A stretch of 64,000 bases of DNA. It comes from Cyathus striatus (lineage: Eukaryota; Basidiomycota; Agaricomycetes; Agaricales; Nidulariaceae). The DNA is taken from the NCBI GenBank assembly GCA_025738555.1, contig JAOVFP010000010.1, positions 4,537,501 to 4,601,500 on the forward strand. The letters run 5' to 3'. The stretch's first letter is position 1. Each line of letters begins with the position of its first letter. Both the position numbers and the translations under genes were made by a program. This document shows positions 23,190-35,200 of the stretch, one piece after another. Under the pieces are notes generated by a model. It worked only from the letters and a program-made list of their open reading frames with translations, was not told where the DNA came from and made no database searches.

Positions 23190-23940
23190 AATGATCTCTT
23201 TTCGTGAAGCTCTCTCGAGTCTCTAATGACTCTGAAGCGATGCGTTGCATGTCGCTTCGCTGGATACCACTATACCGAAGTTTTATCATTTCACTTCATA
23301 CCTGCCGACAGCGCGGATTCACAGCTCATGATTAAGCCTACTACTACTAGGGCCGATTGCAAGTTTAGGAGCAAATGTTCCCTAGTTGCAGCAGAATGAT
23401 GGCATGCCGGTTTCTTCTGACACTTCCTTCTGGTACTAAATGCTATGGATTTCCTTCGTCGGCGCGAAGAGCGATATTATATATAGACAGTTATGGCTTT
23501 CCGAGAGGTGTAATGTAGTTATTGGTCAAAATGTTTAGTTGGTGTTTCAACCACCTACATCGCTTCTTGACTGCTCTACAATTCTGATGTAGTCGATATA
23601 TTATTGATAAGTGTACGACCTTTGGGAAAGAGTTACTGAGGTGAGCCGTGCTTCGTCCGGAGATACTTAAGTCTTCTTTGGCCCATCCTCATCTTCAAGT
23701 ACCCGCTAAAGGCGGCTCAATGCTTTACTAGGCATACGGACCTCCATGCTTACTATGTAGTGGTAACAACAACACTTGCTTTCCTTTCTTTGAAGTGTCA
23801 GCATTTATGCATAAGCATAGATTACTAGTAACATGGGGACGATAGACTACAACCTCTAACCGCCTTTCTGAATATGTATTGACACCAGGACAGGACAGAA
23901 CAAAACCACCACAAATGACCACCCAGTCAAAAGCAACGGC
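23190..23940. other. Convergent 3' spacer, nothing recognised
   Basis: Space between the converging 3' ends of MED9 and the eL8 gene. Only shadow-length frames are present. Both 3' untranslated regions should lie here. Confidence 0.45.
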
Positions 23941-25231
23941 TTAGAGCTTGCCAATAGATGCGGCGGAAATGGTCTGGCCGGCAGCCTTAGCACGCTTGCG
24001 GATCATCTGGGTTGACTTGTTGCCACGGAGTCCTCCACCCCATTGACGGCGTTGGTCCTCATACTTGTCAGAGCTACAGAACAGTGATCAGGGACATAAC
24101 CACACGGAGACAAAAAAGAATAAGCTTACAAGTTAGCCTTTGCAGCACTAATGAGCGTAGCGAGTTCACGCTGGTCCTCAGACTTGACATCCTGAAGAGC
24201 GAGGACGGCTGCAGTCCTCTTGTGAACAACAGTACCAAGTCGAGCCTTTCCCTTCACAATAACGTAGGGAACACCCATCTTGCGGCAGAGTGCGGGAAGG
24301 AAGACAATGAGCTCAATGGGGTCAACATCATGGGCAATGACAACGAGGGAAGCCTTCTTAGCCTCAATGAGGGCGGCAATATGGTTAAGACCATACCTGA
24401 CGAAGAGAGGCCCCCTGGTCCCCTGTAATGACAGCTACAATGAATCACTGCAGCACAGCAGAATTGTTACGAGCGTACATCTTTCTTGTTCTCAGCAACG
24501 GCGGCAGCGGTTTCAGTAAGTCGAGCCTTCTTCTCCTGCTTGGACTCAGGGCGATACTTGCTAAGAAGCCTGAAGAGCTGAGTGGCAGTGTTCTTGTCCA
24601 AAGTGTGGGCGAACTGCGCAATAGCGGGAGGCACCTTCAGGCGCTGGAGGCGAACATACTCAGGCCACTTCACGAAGCGGGTGAGGTCAGCCTTGGGACG
24701 GATGTCTTGACCTAAATTTGGAAGTGCCCCGTAAGAACGTAGTTCATAGCGATTTTCGACTATATTTATTACATACCGATACTGAAGTTCTTGGGGGCAG
24801 ATTCGAAGAGAGGGTTCTTTTTAGCCTTGGTAGACTTGCCGCTCGAGAAGGGAGCAGCGGCAGGCTTCTTTCCAGATCCGGTTTGGTCTTGGGGGGCTGG
24901 TCATTGAGACGAAGTCAGCAACGTGCACTCATCGAAGAGAACAACCATTGCGCCTCGGAGCTCTAACGCTGTGCAATAAGTATTGCACAGCCCAGCACAA
25001 AACAAACGCTACAACGCCTGAAGCTTTGAAGGCTCAAAGGCCTAAGGCTTCGCGTTAAAAGACAGTACATATCTTTTAATTGTGCCTTATTAGATCCTGT
25101 CGAGAAATCAACGCATAATTTTTATCGTCATCTAACGTAAGAACTTACTATCCATTCGATATTCATTGCTATTCGAGGGGATGGACCAACGAATGTAGAG
25201 CCCTTTGACGCAAATGACGGATTCTTACCAT
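23941..25231 (-). CDS. RPL8: 60S ribosomal protein eL8 (L8/L7a)
   Basis: Large-subunit ribosomal protein with the L7Ae kink-turn fold. The first exon is just the ATG (25231-25229), followed by a 332-nt intron (25228-24897), then exons 24896-24777, 24711-24479, 24422-24130 and 24073-23941. Conserved blocks: [84 protein letters not shown] and the C-terminal [10 protein letters not shown]. Exon 2 is one base short of the frame needed to join MPPKTKP to [11 protein letters not shown] (around 24878-24884). Since this gene is essential and otherwise perfectly conserved, a base missing from the sequence is likely. A 26-nt intron from another upstream ATG would also restore the frame but is too short to be credible. 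Confidence 0.92.
24968..24991. other. Perfect 11-bp hairpin in intron 1 of the eL8 gene
   Basis: GCTGTGCAATA and its exact reverse complement are separated by 2 bases. It lies in an intron of 332 nt, about six times the local norm. A second pairable block lies close by (GAAGC near 25021 with GCTTC near 25048). Introns of ribosomal-protein genes often host snoRNAs, but I could not assign C/D or H/ACA boxes here. Confidence 0.5.
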
Positions 25232-25819
25232 TTTATGTAGTCTTGAGTCTTGAACTTGATGTCTTCACGAGCGACGGCGAGGTTGCGGGAGGAATACTGC
25301 ACTAGCACAGGAACCTGGCCATATTAGTGGAGAATTCGAGTTTGTTCATTCTAATAGCTGTGCACTTAGAATTAAACATATGTGCTAGATAGTAGACTTC
25401 ACATAGAATCATAAAGGAATAGGGCCGACAAGCAGCAAAGCCCACTACCAAAAAAATTAAACCGGGTATGGCCACTAAGTACTCATGGGAAGACGAATAA
25501 TACATGTACTAAAAGTAAGGAATCCCTTTCTTCTGCGTGTACTGGCACCCCAGACGCACTTGTAGACCCAGTAGGCAGAAATTTGCTCTAGAAAAGCCAT
25601 ATTAACAATGAACCAGTGAGCAGAGAAATCATCGAGACATGTTAAACGGTAGATTTGGCCAAGATATGGAACTTCTACTCATGTTTATGCAATACAACAC
25701 GCACCGTTAGCTTTGTGATCACAACCATAATGCAGACCAGAACTGTTGTTAGCATAGATAGCAGATGTGTATAAAATATGAAGCGTCGAGAAAGCATATT
25801 GGAACGATTTAGAGATAAC
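25232..25819. promoter_or_regulatory. Upstream region and 5' leader of the eL8 gene
   Basis: Bases just upstream of the ATG are open on the minus strand back to about 25320 and probably form the 5' untranslated leader. The remainder holds no supportable feature. Confidence 0.4.
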
Positions 25820-26612
25820 TTACAGCTTTAAACAGAAAGAGATCCAAGTACTCTGCAAGTCCGGTCTTTTGTGTAGAAAGAACGTGCACAGTACTGTGGT
25901 GGCGCCTGTATTAATGCACAAGTATACGATATGGAAATCGGACGTTGTAAACTTATAAAATGTGGTTGTAGCGGATTCTGTATTCAGAGTCCCTTCTAAT
26001 AGACGACATTCACAGCTGTCATATAGCAAACAGGTAACCAGCCCGCAGCTGGGATCCCAGGTTCCAACGCATGCGAGTTCCTTGAAGTTCGTAGAGATAC
26101 AGTGAATATGCTGTGCAATATCAGACCTGCTATGGGACCATGTCAGCGGCATTTTGAACAATTGATCAACGGAGGACGTGACGTACATCACCGTTACACA
26201 GTCTGGTAGATAGTGCCAGCGAGCATTGAGATAATACCGGCCTAGGTAGTGCATCCAAGATCCTTCAATGGCATACTTACGCAAAAGATAAGATTCTGAG
26301 ACAGGTACTACTGAGGCCCATACCTTTTGGTAGAGTGTAATCGAAATTTATACTCTGCAGCCGGCACACCGTTGAAAGGCAGAGAACATTGGCGATAGTG
26401 TTTTTGTAGAAGATAGAGTCTTGAGAAACGAAGAAACAGTCACATGGAAGTACAGGTCTTGAGGTTGGTAAGGTAGATCTCAAGCCAAGCGAGTCATGAA
26501 AGCGTAAATCAGAACGCAGGTGTAGGAGGAAGGTAGACCATGAATTACGTCCTGAAAGGTCGAATGGCATTGTTTCATTTTTCATTTGCAAGGACAGCAT
26601 CTGAGAGAACAT
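25820..26612 (-). pseudogene. Possible decayed membrane-protein gene
   Basis: Two adjoining minus-strand open frames (26612-26277 and 26284-25820) cannot be joined cleanly. Pieces in different frames hint at a multi-span protein: RLYLLQKHYR in one frame near 26400 and HIVYLCINTGATTVLCTFF in another near 25890. The second recalls the INTG segment of fungal DUF6534-type membrane proteins. No start, splice set or full domain is preserved. Reading it as a relic is inference and could be wrong. Confidence 0.25.
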
Positions 26613-26819
26613 AGTACATGTTATCTACGCTGTGGGATTAAGTGAGAAATCAAAACACGTAAGGTACTGTAGCGTACGTACCATTCATCGCACACAATCC
26701 AACCTGTCTTCAATCTTTCTCCAAGCACCATCCTCACCCTCAAACTTCAACCTCCAACGAACGATCTCAAGTGCGAACCCTTTTCAGGAAGAAGACTTCG
26801 AGTATTGTGCAGATTAGTG

Positions 26820-28677
26820 TAATGAACAAAGGCAACGATGATAGTGAATAAGGTTACCAGGAGGTTGGAACTAATGGCTACAAATGTCACACGAATTCAG
26901 AAACAACTCCAGCCAATCAGGTTGAGATCTTATCCAAGATCCTCAAATTGCCATATCCGGTGGCTCAAACGTCCCTAATACCCAACTACCTTAAAAGGTA
27001 GTGGGAATATTTTTTGAGGCACTCTGAGAGATGTTATGAATATTTTTGTCGCGAGACCTCGGAAAGTGGGAAAACCGGGAAACTGGCCACCCCTTATTAA
27101 TAATATAACGGCTCGTTTAGCAGCCGAACTAAGCTTATTGTACTTATTCGGATTTTATAGCCGAAATATCATCTTTCTTCCGAGATTGACAATGATTTGA
27201 ATATTTGAAGCAATAGCTCTGCATATGATAACCAACTCATGTTTTTAAAATATTAATATGTATTTCTTCTACTTATAATGTTTTCATACAGTGCTTTATT
27301 TTGTCTGTAGCATCCGATATTCGATGTATTAGGATGAAACAATGAGAAGCAGAGTTTCAAGACATATCTGCAGTTTTTAAGAAAAGGAAAATTGCTAAAA
27401 TTAGGGTAAAACATGTTATAAATTTTATAGCATATATTTATCATGTGGGAAAGATACAAACAGTTCAATATATACCTTGAAACTGTATCTTTCTAGCACT
27501 CTTTCATGTAGATTGATGAGATAGAATAGAAATGAGTGAGAATGAGATGTTTAAACTGATTCCAATGGATTCAGAGGGCTTTAAATTATATATATAGCCT
27601 GATTTTATGCTTTGGATGTACTGCATAATGTCGCAGCATTATCTACTTTCCAAAGTGTGAGATTCTGCATCTTAGATAAATTAGCCTATTTTGGTTATAG
27701 CGGTCAACTAACTCTTGAATTTCTCTATGTACAGGAGAGCAATGGTCTAAATACTTATATATTATATAGATACTATAGTAATATACCCAACTGTATCAAT
27801 AAATTGTACAAGTAGTCAATGTGGAAGCTGGAGGATGAGCCATGACCGGATTCTGGGTGCGGCCAGCTTCCTGATAGCCGACAGTAGGACTCTAAGAACA
27901 ATTCAAGTCCGGTTCACTACAAACCGGCACCCGGGCCGACCGTAATCATCGAAAAATTACACGGTGATATTCATGATGGGTAGGCTTGTCAACAACTTGT
28001 CAAGTTTTATATAAAAAATTATGTTCTACAAAGCTATGTATCTTCTTACCAACTAATTACCAAATTTTAGTACTATTATCGTGATGTATTATGATTACTG
28101 GAGTAAACCTTCGACGTGTATTGCAATTTGCAGAAAATTTGCATAATTGAACAATATGTATATTAAAATAATCAACTGATACGCTGGCATTAGGTACGAC
28201 TGCTTTAGTCGATTGTGTCGTTTGATGCGAATTCTCAGGAAGCATAACTACGTCTTTGTACGCACGTCGTAGAGGATTGTTGCATGAAACATTGTCTTAG
28301 ATAAAAATAGAACTTACAAAGATCAAACTACATTTTGATCATCTGCCAGTTCATTTCAAAATAACATTGCGGTGGCGTGCGTGTACATAGGTGTACATGC
28401 ATTTATATGGAAAGGCACAACTCCTAGTACTAACGTCTACGGACTCTGAGATCAATATACATACATATTGTACAACATCAGTCCAATCAAGGAGAAAGGG
28501 CAAACAGCAATGGAACGAGGGGAAGTAAGGGTCAAAAACGTGATGATAAGAAGCGGAAACCTAGAATCTTGAATAGATACCGAGATATACCAAATGCGAG
28601 AAGGGCATAGAGAAAAGTAAACCCTCTCACTGAAAAAAGAAATGCAAAACTGAGAAACGATGGAAGTAATATTCTGT
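26820..28677. other. AT-rich gene-poor stretch with one GC-rich block
   Basis: From about 27100 the sequence is very AT-rich, with frames that read as low-complexity noise. At about 27826-27950 a sharply different GC-rich block appears. It contains the pairable CCGGTT...AACCGG around 27907-27926 and CACCCGGGCC. No tRNA, rRNA or group I/II intron core fits. It may be a transposon fragment or structured RNA. Confidence 0.45.
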
Positions 28678-29561
28678 CTACCAATCGCCGCCGTCATAGC
28701 CATCATCGTCGTAGCCACCACGGTCATCGTCATTGTCAAGTACGTCTTCGATGAGCATACCCCCAAGGAGACCAGCACCACCTGCAGCAAGCACCGTACC
28801 CATACCCATACCAGATTTCTTGGGGGCTTGTGCAACAACCACTTGGGGCTGTTGCTGAGGATAACCACCGTAGCTTGCATTGTTACTGCCACTGCTATGC
28901 TTTCCGAAAAGACCGCCTAGTAGCCCACCTATTCATATGTTTCATTAATGTACGCTCAAAGAAAGGGGAAGATAAGTACCCTTTCCAGAAGTACCTGAGT
29001 ACCCGCCCTGTGGTGGAGGGGATCCCCAATTCCCTTGCTGTTGCTGAGGATAGCCCCCATAAGGTGGAGATTGGGGTTGCTGATTGTATCCTCCAAACGG
29101 AGGAGACTGGGATTGCTGAGGATATCCGCCGTTTTGATTGTTATAACCGCTGCCACCGTACGAACCCTGGGGATTATTATAGCCATAACCACCTCCCTGA
29201 TTGTATCCCTGATTGTTTGGTGGCGGCGGACCTACTGGAGCAGAGAATTGCTGTGGGGGAGGTGCGGGAGGAGGCGGACCGAGAGGATGCTCCCATGTTG
29301 TTACAGGAGGCTGAGCATGGGTATTAACGTAGAACCTGACATATAAGTAAATAGGTTAGATAAAGTGTGTAATTTTATGACGTCCGGAAAGAATGCTCAC
29401 CATGCGTTGTAACTGATAAAGGACGACAATGTTAATGAGATCTAAATAGCATGACATCGCAAATGCAGGGCGTACGTTGAATCAAACTGAGTAATCCAGC
29501 CTGAAGGAAGAGTGCGGCTGTCGGGATTGCGGAGAGAGTTGTAGGCTGGGGGAGTAGACAT
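28678..29561 (-). CDS. WW-domain, Gly/Pro/Gln-rich small protein
   Basis: Exons 29561-29476, 29412-29401 (12 nt), 29335-28980 and 28928-28678 join in frame to 234 residues. An N-terminal WW domain reads LPSGWITQFDSTYNAW then FYVNTH..PPVTTWEHP. It is followed by Pro-rich and Gly/Tyr/Gln-rich repeats such as GGYNQQPQSPPYGGYPQQQQ. A Gly-zipper-like hydrophobic stretch (GMGMGTVLAAGGAGLLGGML) lies near the C terminus, and the tail is Asp/Gly-rich, ending GGDW. Low complexity plus the Gly-rich segment suggests self-association or membrane contact, which is inference. The 12-nt exon sits at the same place in the WW fold as in the gene at 22143-20062. Confidence 0.85.
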
Positions 29562-30633
29562 TGGGGACGATGGTGGTAACGGGGAGAAAGGTGAAAAGCA
29601 GGAATAAGCCGGTAACGCTGTGTAAGGTAGGTGCCGCGAATGTGCAAGTGTAAGTCACTTTATCAGTCACCAGTTACAAGTCACCAGTCACTTTTCTGGT
29701 CATCTCCGAGAATTAGATAAAGATAGCAACAATCCACGTATCCTTATATATTTGTCACCTCTATTGAACAATTCAATCTGATGTAGCGCTTGAGTTTCAC
29801 TCTCTTAGTCGCTCTCACTAAGCAAAAATACCGCAGCGCGCAGTTCGACGACATCGTAGTAGTCATAGCCTTAAAAGAATATAAACACCGTGGACCATGT
29901 ATGTGCACTGCGCAGCTGGTAGTGCTCAGCCTTCAGACTGTATCACCGTGATTACAATCGATGCCAATATGAAATTATCTTCGCTGCCCGTCACAGCAAC
30001 AGAAGGTAGTAACAGACAGCGAATGTTGAACTTGACAATAATAGAGGTGACATAACCGCGCGAGAATATGTAGATCAATAATTATTCTAGTGTACGTAAG
30101 CTTACAGCAAGACGTTCGAAGCATACATATCGATGCATTCAGCACGAAAGCGGGCATCCATTCCAAACGTACAGCGCTACTGCAGTTCAAAACTACATCA
30201 AATCGAGTACAACAACTATAATAAACAAGACCTTTAATCAGACTACCTTGTTCGTGACGAGTAATCGAATTGTACGTAGGAAATGATGTCCGCAGCATCC
30301 TAACGATATTATTGATTATCGGTGTGCGAGCGAAAGTAATGTGTACACCGCAGCCTAATACAGGAGCAACATGTAAGTATGGCCAATGTAATATAAATGA
30401 AGTGTAAGAGAGAATTAGGCTGCCGTAGAGTATAAGCAATGATTGATCAAGGCGTATAATTCAATCAATAAATGTTCAACGTTCGAGTCGGAGCCAAGAA
30501 CCAATAGGAGGGGTAACGAAAAGAAAAACACGAAAAGGAGAAGCTGGTATCGAACTGTTTCATCATGTACCGACATGGATATGTTGTGGAAGCTGAATAG
30601 CACAAGCCCGACCCAAAGCGAAGGTATACCACT
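29562..30633. other. Intergenic, nothing recognised
   Basis: About 1.07 kb between the WW gene start and the HMG-box gene stop. A 154-codon minus-strand frame (30439-29975) has many Cys, Ile and Leu residues but no motif or splice context, so I do not call it. Direct ACCAGT/TCAC repeats occur near 29660-29690. Confidence 0.45.
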
Positions 30634-31750
30634 TTATGCTTTTGAGCCCTTCTTGCCTTTCTTCGCGGGTTGTGCGGCAGGTGCTGCTTTCTTTGCCTTT
30701 TTTGGAGTAGGTTCTACTTCTTCCTCCTCGCTTGATTCGCTTGAATCACTGTCCTCCTTCACATGTGTCTCCACCTCGGATTCTTCCTCGGAACCATCAT
30801 CCTCGGTACTAGGGGATGTTTCTGCGATTTGAGCAGCCTGCACAGCGGCTTGTGCAGCTGCGCTGGCCGCAAGTGACTTGGCAGCACGAGCCTTTTTGGC
30901 ATTCTCTTTCTTCTCCTATTGAAAAGATGACAATGAGCATGCCGTTACTACGTAAATGCGTATGTAAAGAGAAATAGTAGTCACGTACCAGCTGTGCAGC
31001 CTCGTATCGGGCAGTGGCAGCGGCTACTTCCTCAGGTGAGCGATTAGCATACGCGAGTTTGTTCTGTGAATACTGCTCTTTGGCAATTTTAGATTGTTCG
31101 TGATACACCTAGAAAGAAAAGGGACGTAAATGGGAGTTTCACACGATAGGGGCGGAACGCGAAGCGCGACGCGTTCCAGTATTGCACGTACCTCTTTCTG
31201 CTCATCCGACATATTCTTCCACTGCTCAGAAGCCATAGCCATGAGATCGTTGTTGGACAGGTCGGGATATCGCTCCTTGAGTTCCTTTCGGATCTCATTT
31301 TGGAACAAGAGATAAGAGGATGGGGGACGCTTGGGCGCGTTAGGATCTTTAACTTTGGTTTTGCGTTTCCGCTTGCGACCGTCTATCTCGTCATCTGCGT
31401 CCGCAACTGCCTTGCGCTTGCCTGTAAGAATGCTTAGTTAGAACACGACGAGACGAACGCGTCTCTCCACTAGAACGTCGTCGGAGTGCGTGTATAAAAG
31501 GGTGCTTACCGGGTTTGATGTCGTCCAAGCCTGCGGCGCCGGTCTGGACAAAGTTGGCAAATGTTTCTGCGAACTGTGCGCAATTTCGCATTGTCTCCGC
31601 GACGGCATTGAGGCTGGCAGCGAACTGAGCAGCGGTGAAGGAAAGAAGGAAGAGAAAAAATAAAATAAGAAAAGCGGAAAGAATAGAGACAAAAACGAGA
31701 AATACCTGAGTACGTTGCTGTTCGAAATCTTGAATAGCGCGGTCGGCCAT
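30634..31750 (-). CDS. HMG-box chromatin protein
   Basis: Exons 31750-31706, 31624-31510, 31421-31192, 31108-30989 and 30915-30634 join in frame to 263 residues. After a short helical N terminus and a basic patch (KRKAVADADDEIDGRKRKRK), residues about 80-150 form one HMG box: DPNAPKRPPSSYLLFQNEIR, then LKERYPDLSNNDLMAMASEQ, then WKNMSDEQKEVYHEQSKIAK. A Lys/Ala-rich stretch, a Ser/Glu acidic tract and a Lys-rich tail ending KKGSKA follow. HMG-box proteins bend DNA and loosen nucleosomes. The single box resembles Nhp6, but the long acidic tail and N-terminal extension differ from yeast Nhp6, so no symbol is given. Confidence 0.92.
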
Positions 31751-32235
31751 TTTAGAGGAAATGGGGGGAAAGGGGAAGGAAACGAAGTTGGTTGGTTGCT
31801 GTTGTTGTTTTTGTTGTTGTTGTTGTTGTTGTTGTTGACTTTTAGTTTGACTTTTTTTGAAATGATTTGATTTGATTTGAACTGGGCGTATCACACTGTG
31901 CGAAATCGGAATTTGAAGCGGAGTTCGAAAATAATACGTCCTCCACCGCCTGCCAACGAGATTCGTCGAGTTCTCAACGACGAGCAGAGCAGAGCCGTGC
32001 AGCGCACACAACGCCCGCACATTCTATCGTAGCAGACAGCGTACGTAGCGCAAGCTGCTATCGTGTCCGTGCATAGAGCATCCATTGAGTAGCAGCCGCA
32101 GCTGTTGGCTGCTCGTTCAATTGGCATCGCTTAAGCCCATAATAGTTGCTTTTACAGGCTATAGTTTGGACTTTGCGTATTCTACTGAGGCCTCTTAAAA
32201 AAGAGAAAAAAAAGAATCGAATTCTGCGAGTCGAG
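31751..32235. promoter_or_regulatory. Divergent promoter of HMG-box gene and PNUTS-like gene
   Basis: 485 bp between start codons, including the GTT run on the HMG side. Both genes are nuclear, so co-expression is plausible but unproven. No TATA box stands out. Confidence 0.45.
31797..31838. repeat. GTT microsatellite in the HMG-gene leader
   Basis: An almost pure run of GTT (CAA on the coding strand) lies 47-88 bases before the HMG-gene ATG, probably in its 5' untranslated region. The run is interrupted once. Confidence 0.85.
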
Positions 32236-35200
32236 ATGGACAATTTGTATCAATGGATTCACAATACACAACCGCTGCTGCAGGAATCCTCCCAACTCAC
32301 TCACCACCACGATCCCCGCCAGCAGCAGTCCATCTCCCAGTCACTGCCACCTCAATCCCTCGATGACTGGTCAAAAGACCGCTCTACCCCCGTCTCCCAA
32401 AACCCTCCTTCGGCCTCGTCCCCTCCTGCCCTCGATATCTCTGACTTTGGCACTCTCCCCGATATCCCAGGTACGTCCCTTTCACCATCTCAGACTTTAT
32501 GCCCAAACTCTAATTTCCGATCTCTCCCACATAGCTCCCACTTCATCCTCGTCGCCTTTGTCCAACCCTGCACATAATATCTATGGCGGATTCAACTTCT
32601 TTAACGCCCCGTTCAACGCTATGCCTTACGGATCTGCTCCATGGCCCTCATCTACTCCTTCCCACCTTCCTTTGTCAAGTTATTCAAGTTTGAATGGTGC
32701 TACCTCTGTGCCTGCAGGCTCTTCCCAGCAATCTCAGCCACAGCAGCAACCGCAGAATCAGCAGCAGCAGCAGCACCAACAGCAGATGCAGTTGCAGCAG
32801 TCGCAGCAGCATTCGCCATCCCAGCAACCTCAGGGCATCCCACAGCAACACTCTCCCCCGTCGCAATACCAGCCTATGATTATCGAGTATGTTGTCATGC
32901 GACCACCTTCTGTGCTCCTTTCTAACTTATCCTTAGCTCGATTAATGGTTCGTCAAACAATATTCAACAATTTCCATTCTCTGCGCAATCTTCTCAGCAG
33001 TCTCAACAACGCCAACAATACCCCTACTCACAACACATGCTTCCTTATGCTGCAAATTTTTATCGGGCCTCACAGGCTTCTCAAGGCACTCTTTCCCCAC
33101 AAGCATTGCACTCTCCCAGTTCCATGATAACCGCAATTTCACCATCATCGTTCTATGCCCTTAGTCCCAACTCGAGTAATCAGGCGCAACAGCAGCCGCA
33201 GTCCTCACATTCACCTCCAGCGGCACCTACACCTCCTGTTCCACAAGGACCCTCTCCCGAAGAGCAGAAACGACAGTTTCAGAATTCCATAAGACCGCTT
33301 TTACAGTCATCGGCATTCACTGGCGCACAAGCTGTGAGTACCTTGGTCGAGCGGATAGCCGATTATGGGTCGGCAGATGTCGATGCTTCGACACGTTTAG
33401 AGATCGTGACGAAGATTAGAGATGGTGCTGGAAACCATTATTTTCGTGCTTGGTCAGAAAATGTGACTGCCATGGACATCACCCGGGAATGGCTGAAAAC
33501 CGGGTTTAGCGGAAAAGGTGATAATTCGTTGGTTGAGACTATTATGCCTTTGCTTCATGTAAGTTGAGAGAGAGAAAACTGAGCTTTTCTTCTTCTGGTT
33601 TTCCCCCACAAAAAGAAGTAGCCTATACTAACAACCTACTATTATACTCTTGATTCATTAGATTATTGATCGATTACCGCTCACGCTGGAATCGCTCAAG
33701 GCTTCAAAACTAGGCAAGCTTGTGGTTAAATTGGTTAAGGAACCACCTACACCTGGTGAGTCATATTCCTCTCTTGCACCTACGTCCATCCAGCTGCGTC
33801 AATGTTTTGTGTGTTTTCTACGTGTTGCTCTGACTATAGAGCTTGAGCTGAGTTTAAGCCCATCATTATATTACTTTAACGGACGGCTTGCGTGCACAAT
33901 GAAAATCAATCGTATAATAATAGTTTATCTAACTTTGTGTTTCCCTGTTGTTGCCAAATGTAGCGATCAAGGATATGGCTTCCAATGTCGAACGAAGATG
34001 GCGTCAAATGGTTACGAGTGCAGAAGGAGGCCCTAAAGCCCCAGATAAAGAATCTATAGAGGGTGAGTCATGTCGGTCTGTTTGACGAAAATAGGCTTTG
34101 GAGCTGATTATTTGGTCCGTATACAGATTTGAAATCGAGGAAACGGAAACCCAATGAGCCTCCGCTTTCCAAGGTCGCCCCCCCTGCTAAAAAGTTTGCA
34201 GTCGGAGCAGTAGCACCTCCGAAACCAGCAGTTGTGAAAAAGGAGGCAAAAACCGTTCCCATTGTTAAAGATGCCAAATCCGATTCATCATTCTTTTCTG
34301 CGCCAAAACCGAAACCAAAACTTCCGACTTTCAAAAAAGCTCCTGCTCAGTCACATTTGAAGAAGGAGGATGTTAACGTTGCGCAGCCATCGTCGTTTGA
34401 TCCGTTCCAGGAGGCGCTTAAGTCGATGAAAGCTCGGAAGGAGTCGCCCTCTGTGTCGACGCCGCCGCCTGCTTCCACCAATACCCCTCCCCAAACTAGT
34501 CTTACCAAGAACGGTAAGAAGAAGAAGACTGTGACCTGGGCACCTGATGGCCAACTCGAGTCGATACGCCTGATTGAAAAGGCGATATACGATGATGATC
34601 CAGTAGATGTCAGCTCATTTCACTTGTTGTTTTTTGTATTGTATCTTAATACTTTCTTTTTCTCTCTTTCCATTTGGAATTTCTACCTGTACAGGGTACA
34701 CATACGACACACAGTCTACGTGATCTGGATCGAGGAGAAGGTGCTGCATTACACGCGCACTTATTTGAAGAGACTGTTGATTGGTCTGAACCCATTCGTA
34801 AGCATAGATATTAATGCTGAGCTTAGTTTTTGCGACTAATCAGCTACTATAGCTATTGAGATACCTGTCGAAATTGAAGTGCGGGAGCGTGGGGAGGCGA
34901 GCGAGGAAAAAGTGACACAAGAGCAACGGGAGCAGACTGCGCTAGGTGCGCTGTACATGTCGACAGCCCAGATACCTGATTCGCCGGCAGAGCCAGCTAC
35001 AGTTATTTCCGAAGAAGAAAGCGATAAGGATGTGAAAAACATGATCAGTGGTCTTGATGTCGAAACTACGGTTTGGAATAATGTGCCAACAGGACAAAGT
35101 GTGGCTGAACTAGTAGGTCAGCTTGGAATAGGAGATGGAGGGGTGCCTTCACTCGGTGCTTTCAACGGAGCTGGAGTTGATATGAAATCGATTGGGCTGG

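Noticed and set aside
24012..24428. 138-codon plus-strand frame
   Set aside because: It lies opposite the conserved eL8 exons, which clearly code on the minus strand.
24897..24932. 26-nt intron giving an eL8 start MSAPPQDQ
   Set aside because: It would repair the frame but is shorter than any credible fungal intron; a missing base is more likely.
24897..25228. Box C/D snoRNA in the eL8 intron
   Set aside because: A CGATGAG and a CTGA occur only about 15 bases apart with no terminal stem, too close for a guide RNA.
27820..27960. tRNA or group I/II intron core in the GC-rich block
   Set aside because: A hairpin with GGTTCACTACAAACC is present, but there is no cloverleaf, no B-box consensus and no conserved intron core.
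29975..30439. 154-codon minus-strand frame
   Set aside because: No motif, no splice context and codon order unlike neighbouring genes.
30480..30600. tRNA-like GTTCGATACC on the minus strand
   Set aside because: The flanks do not form a T-stem and no acceptor stem can be drawn.
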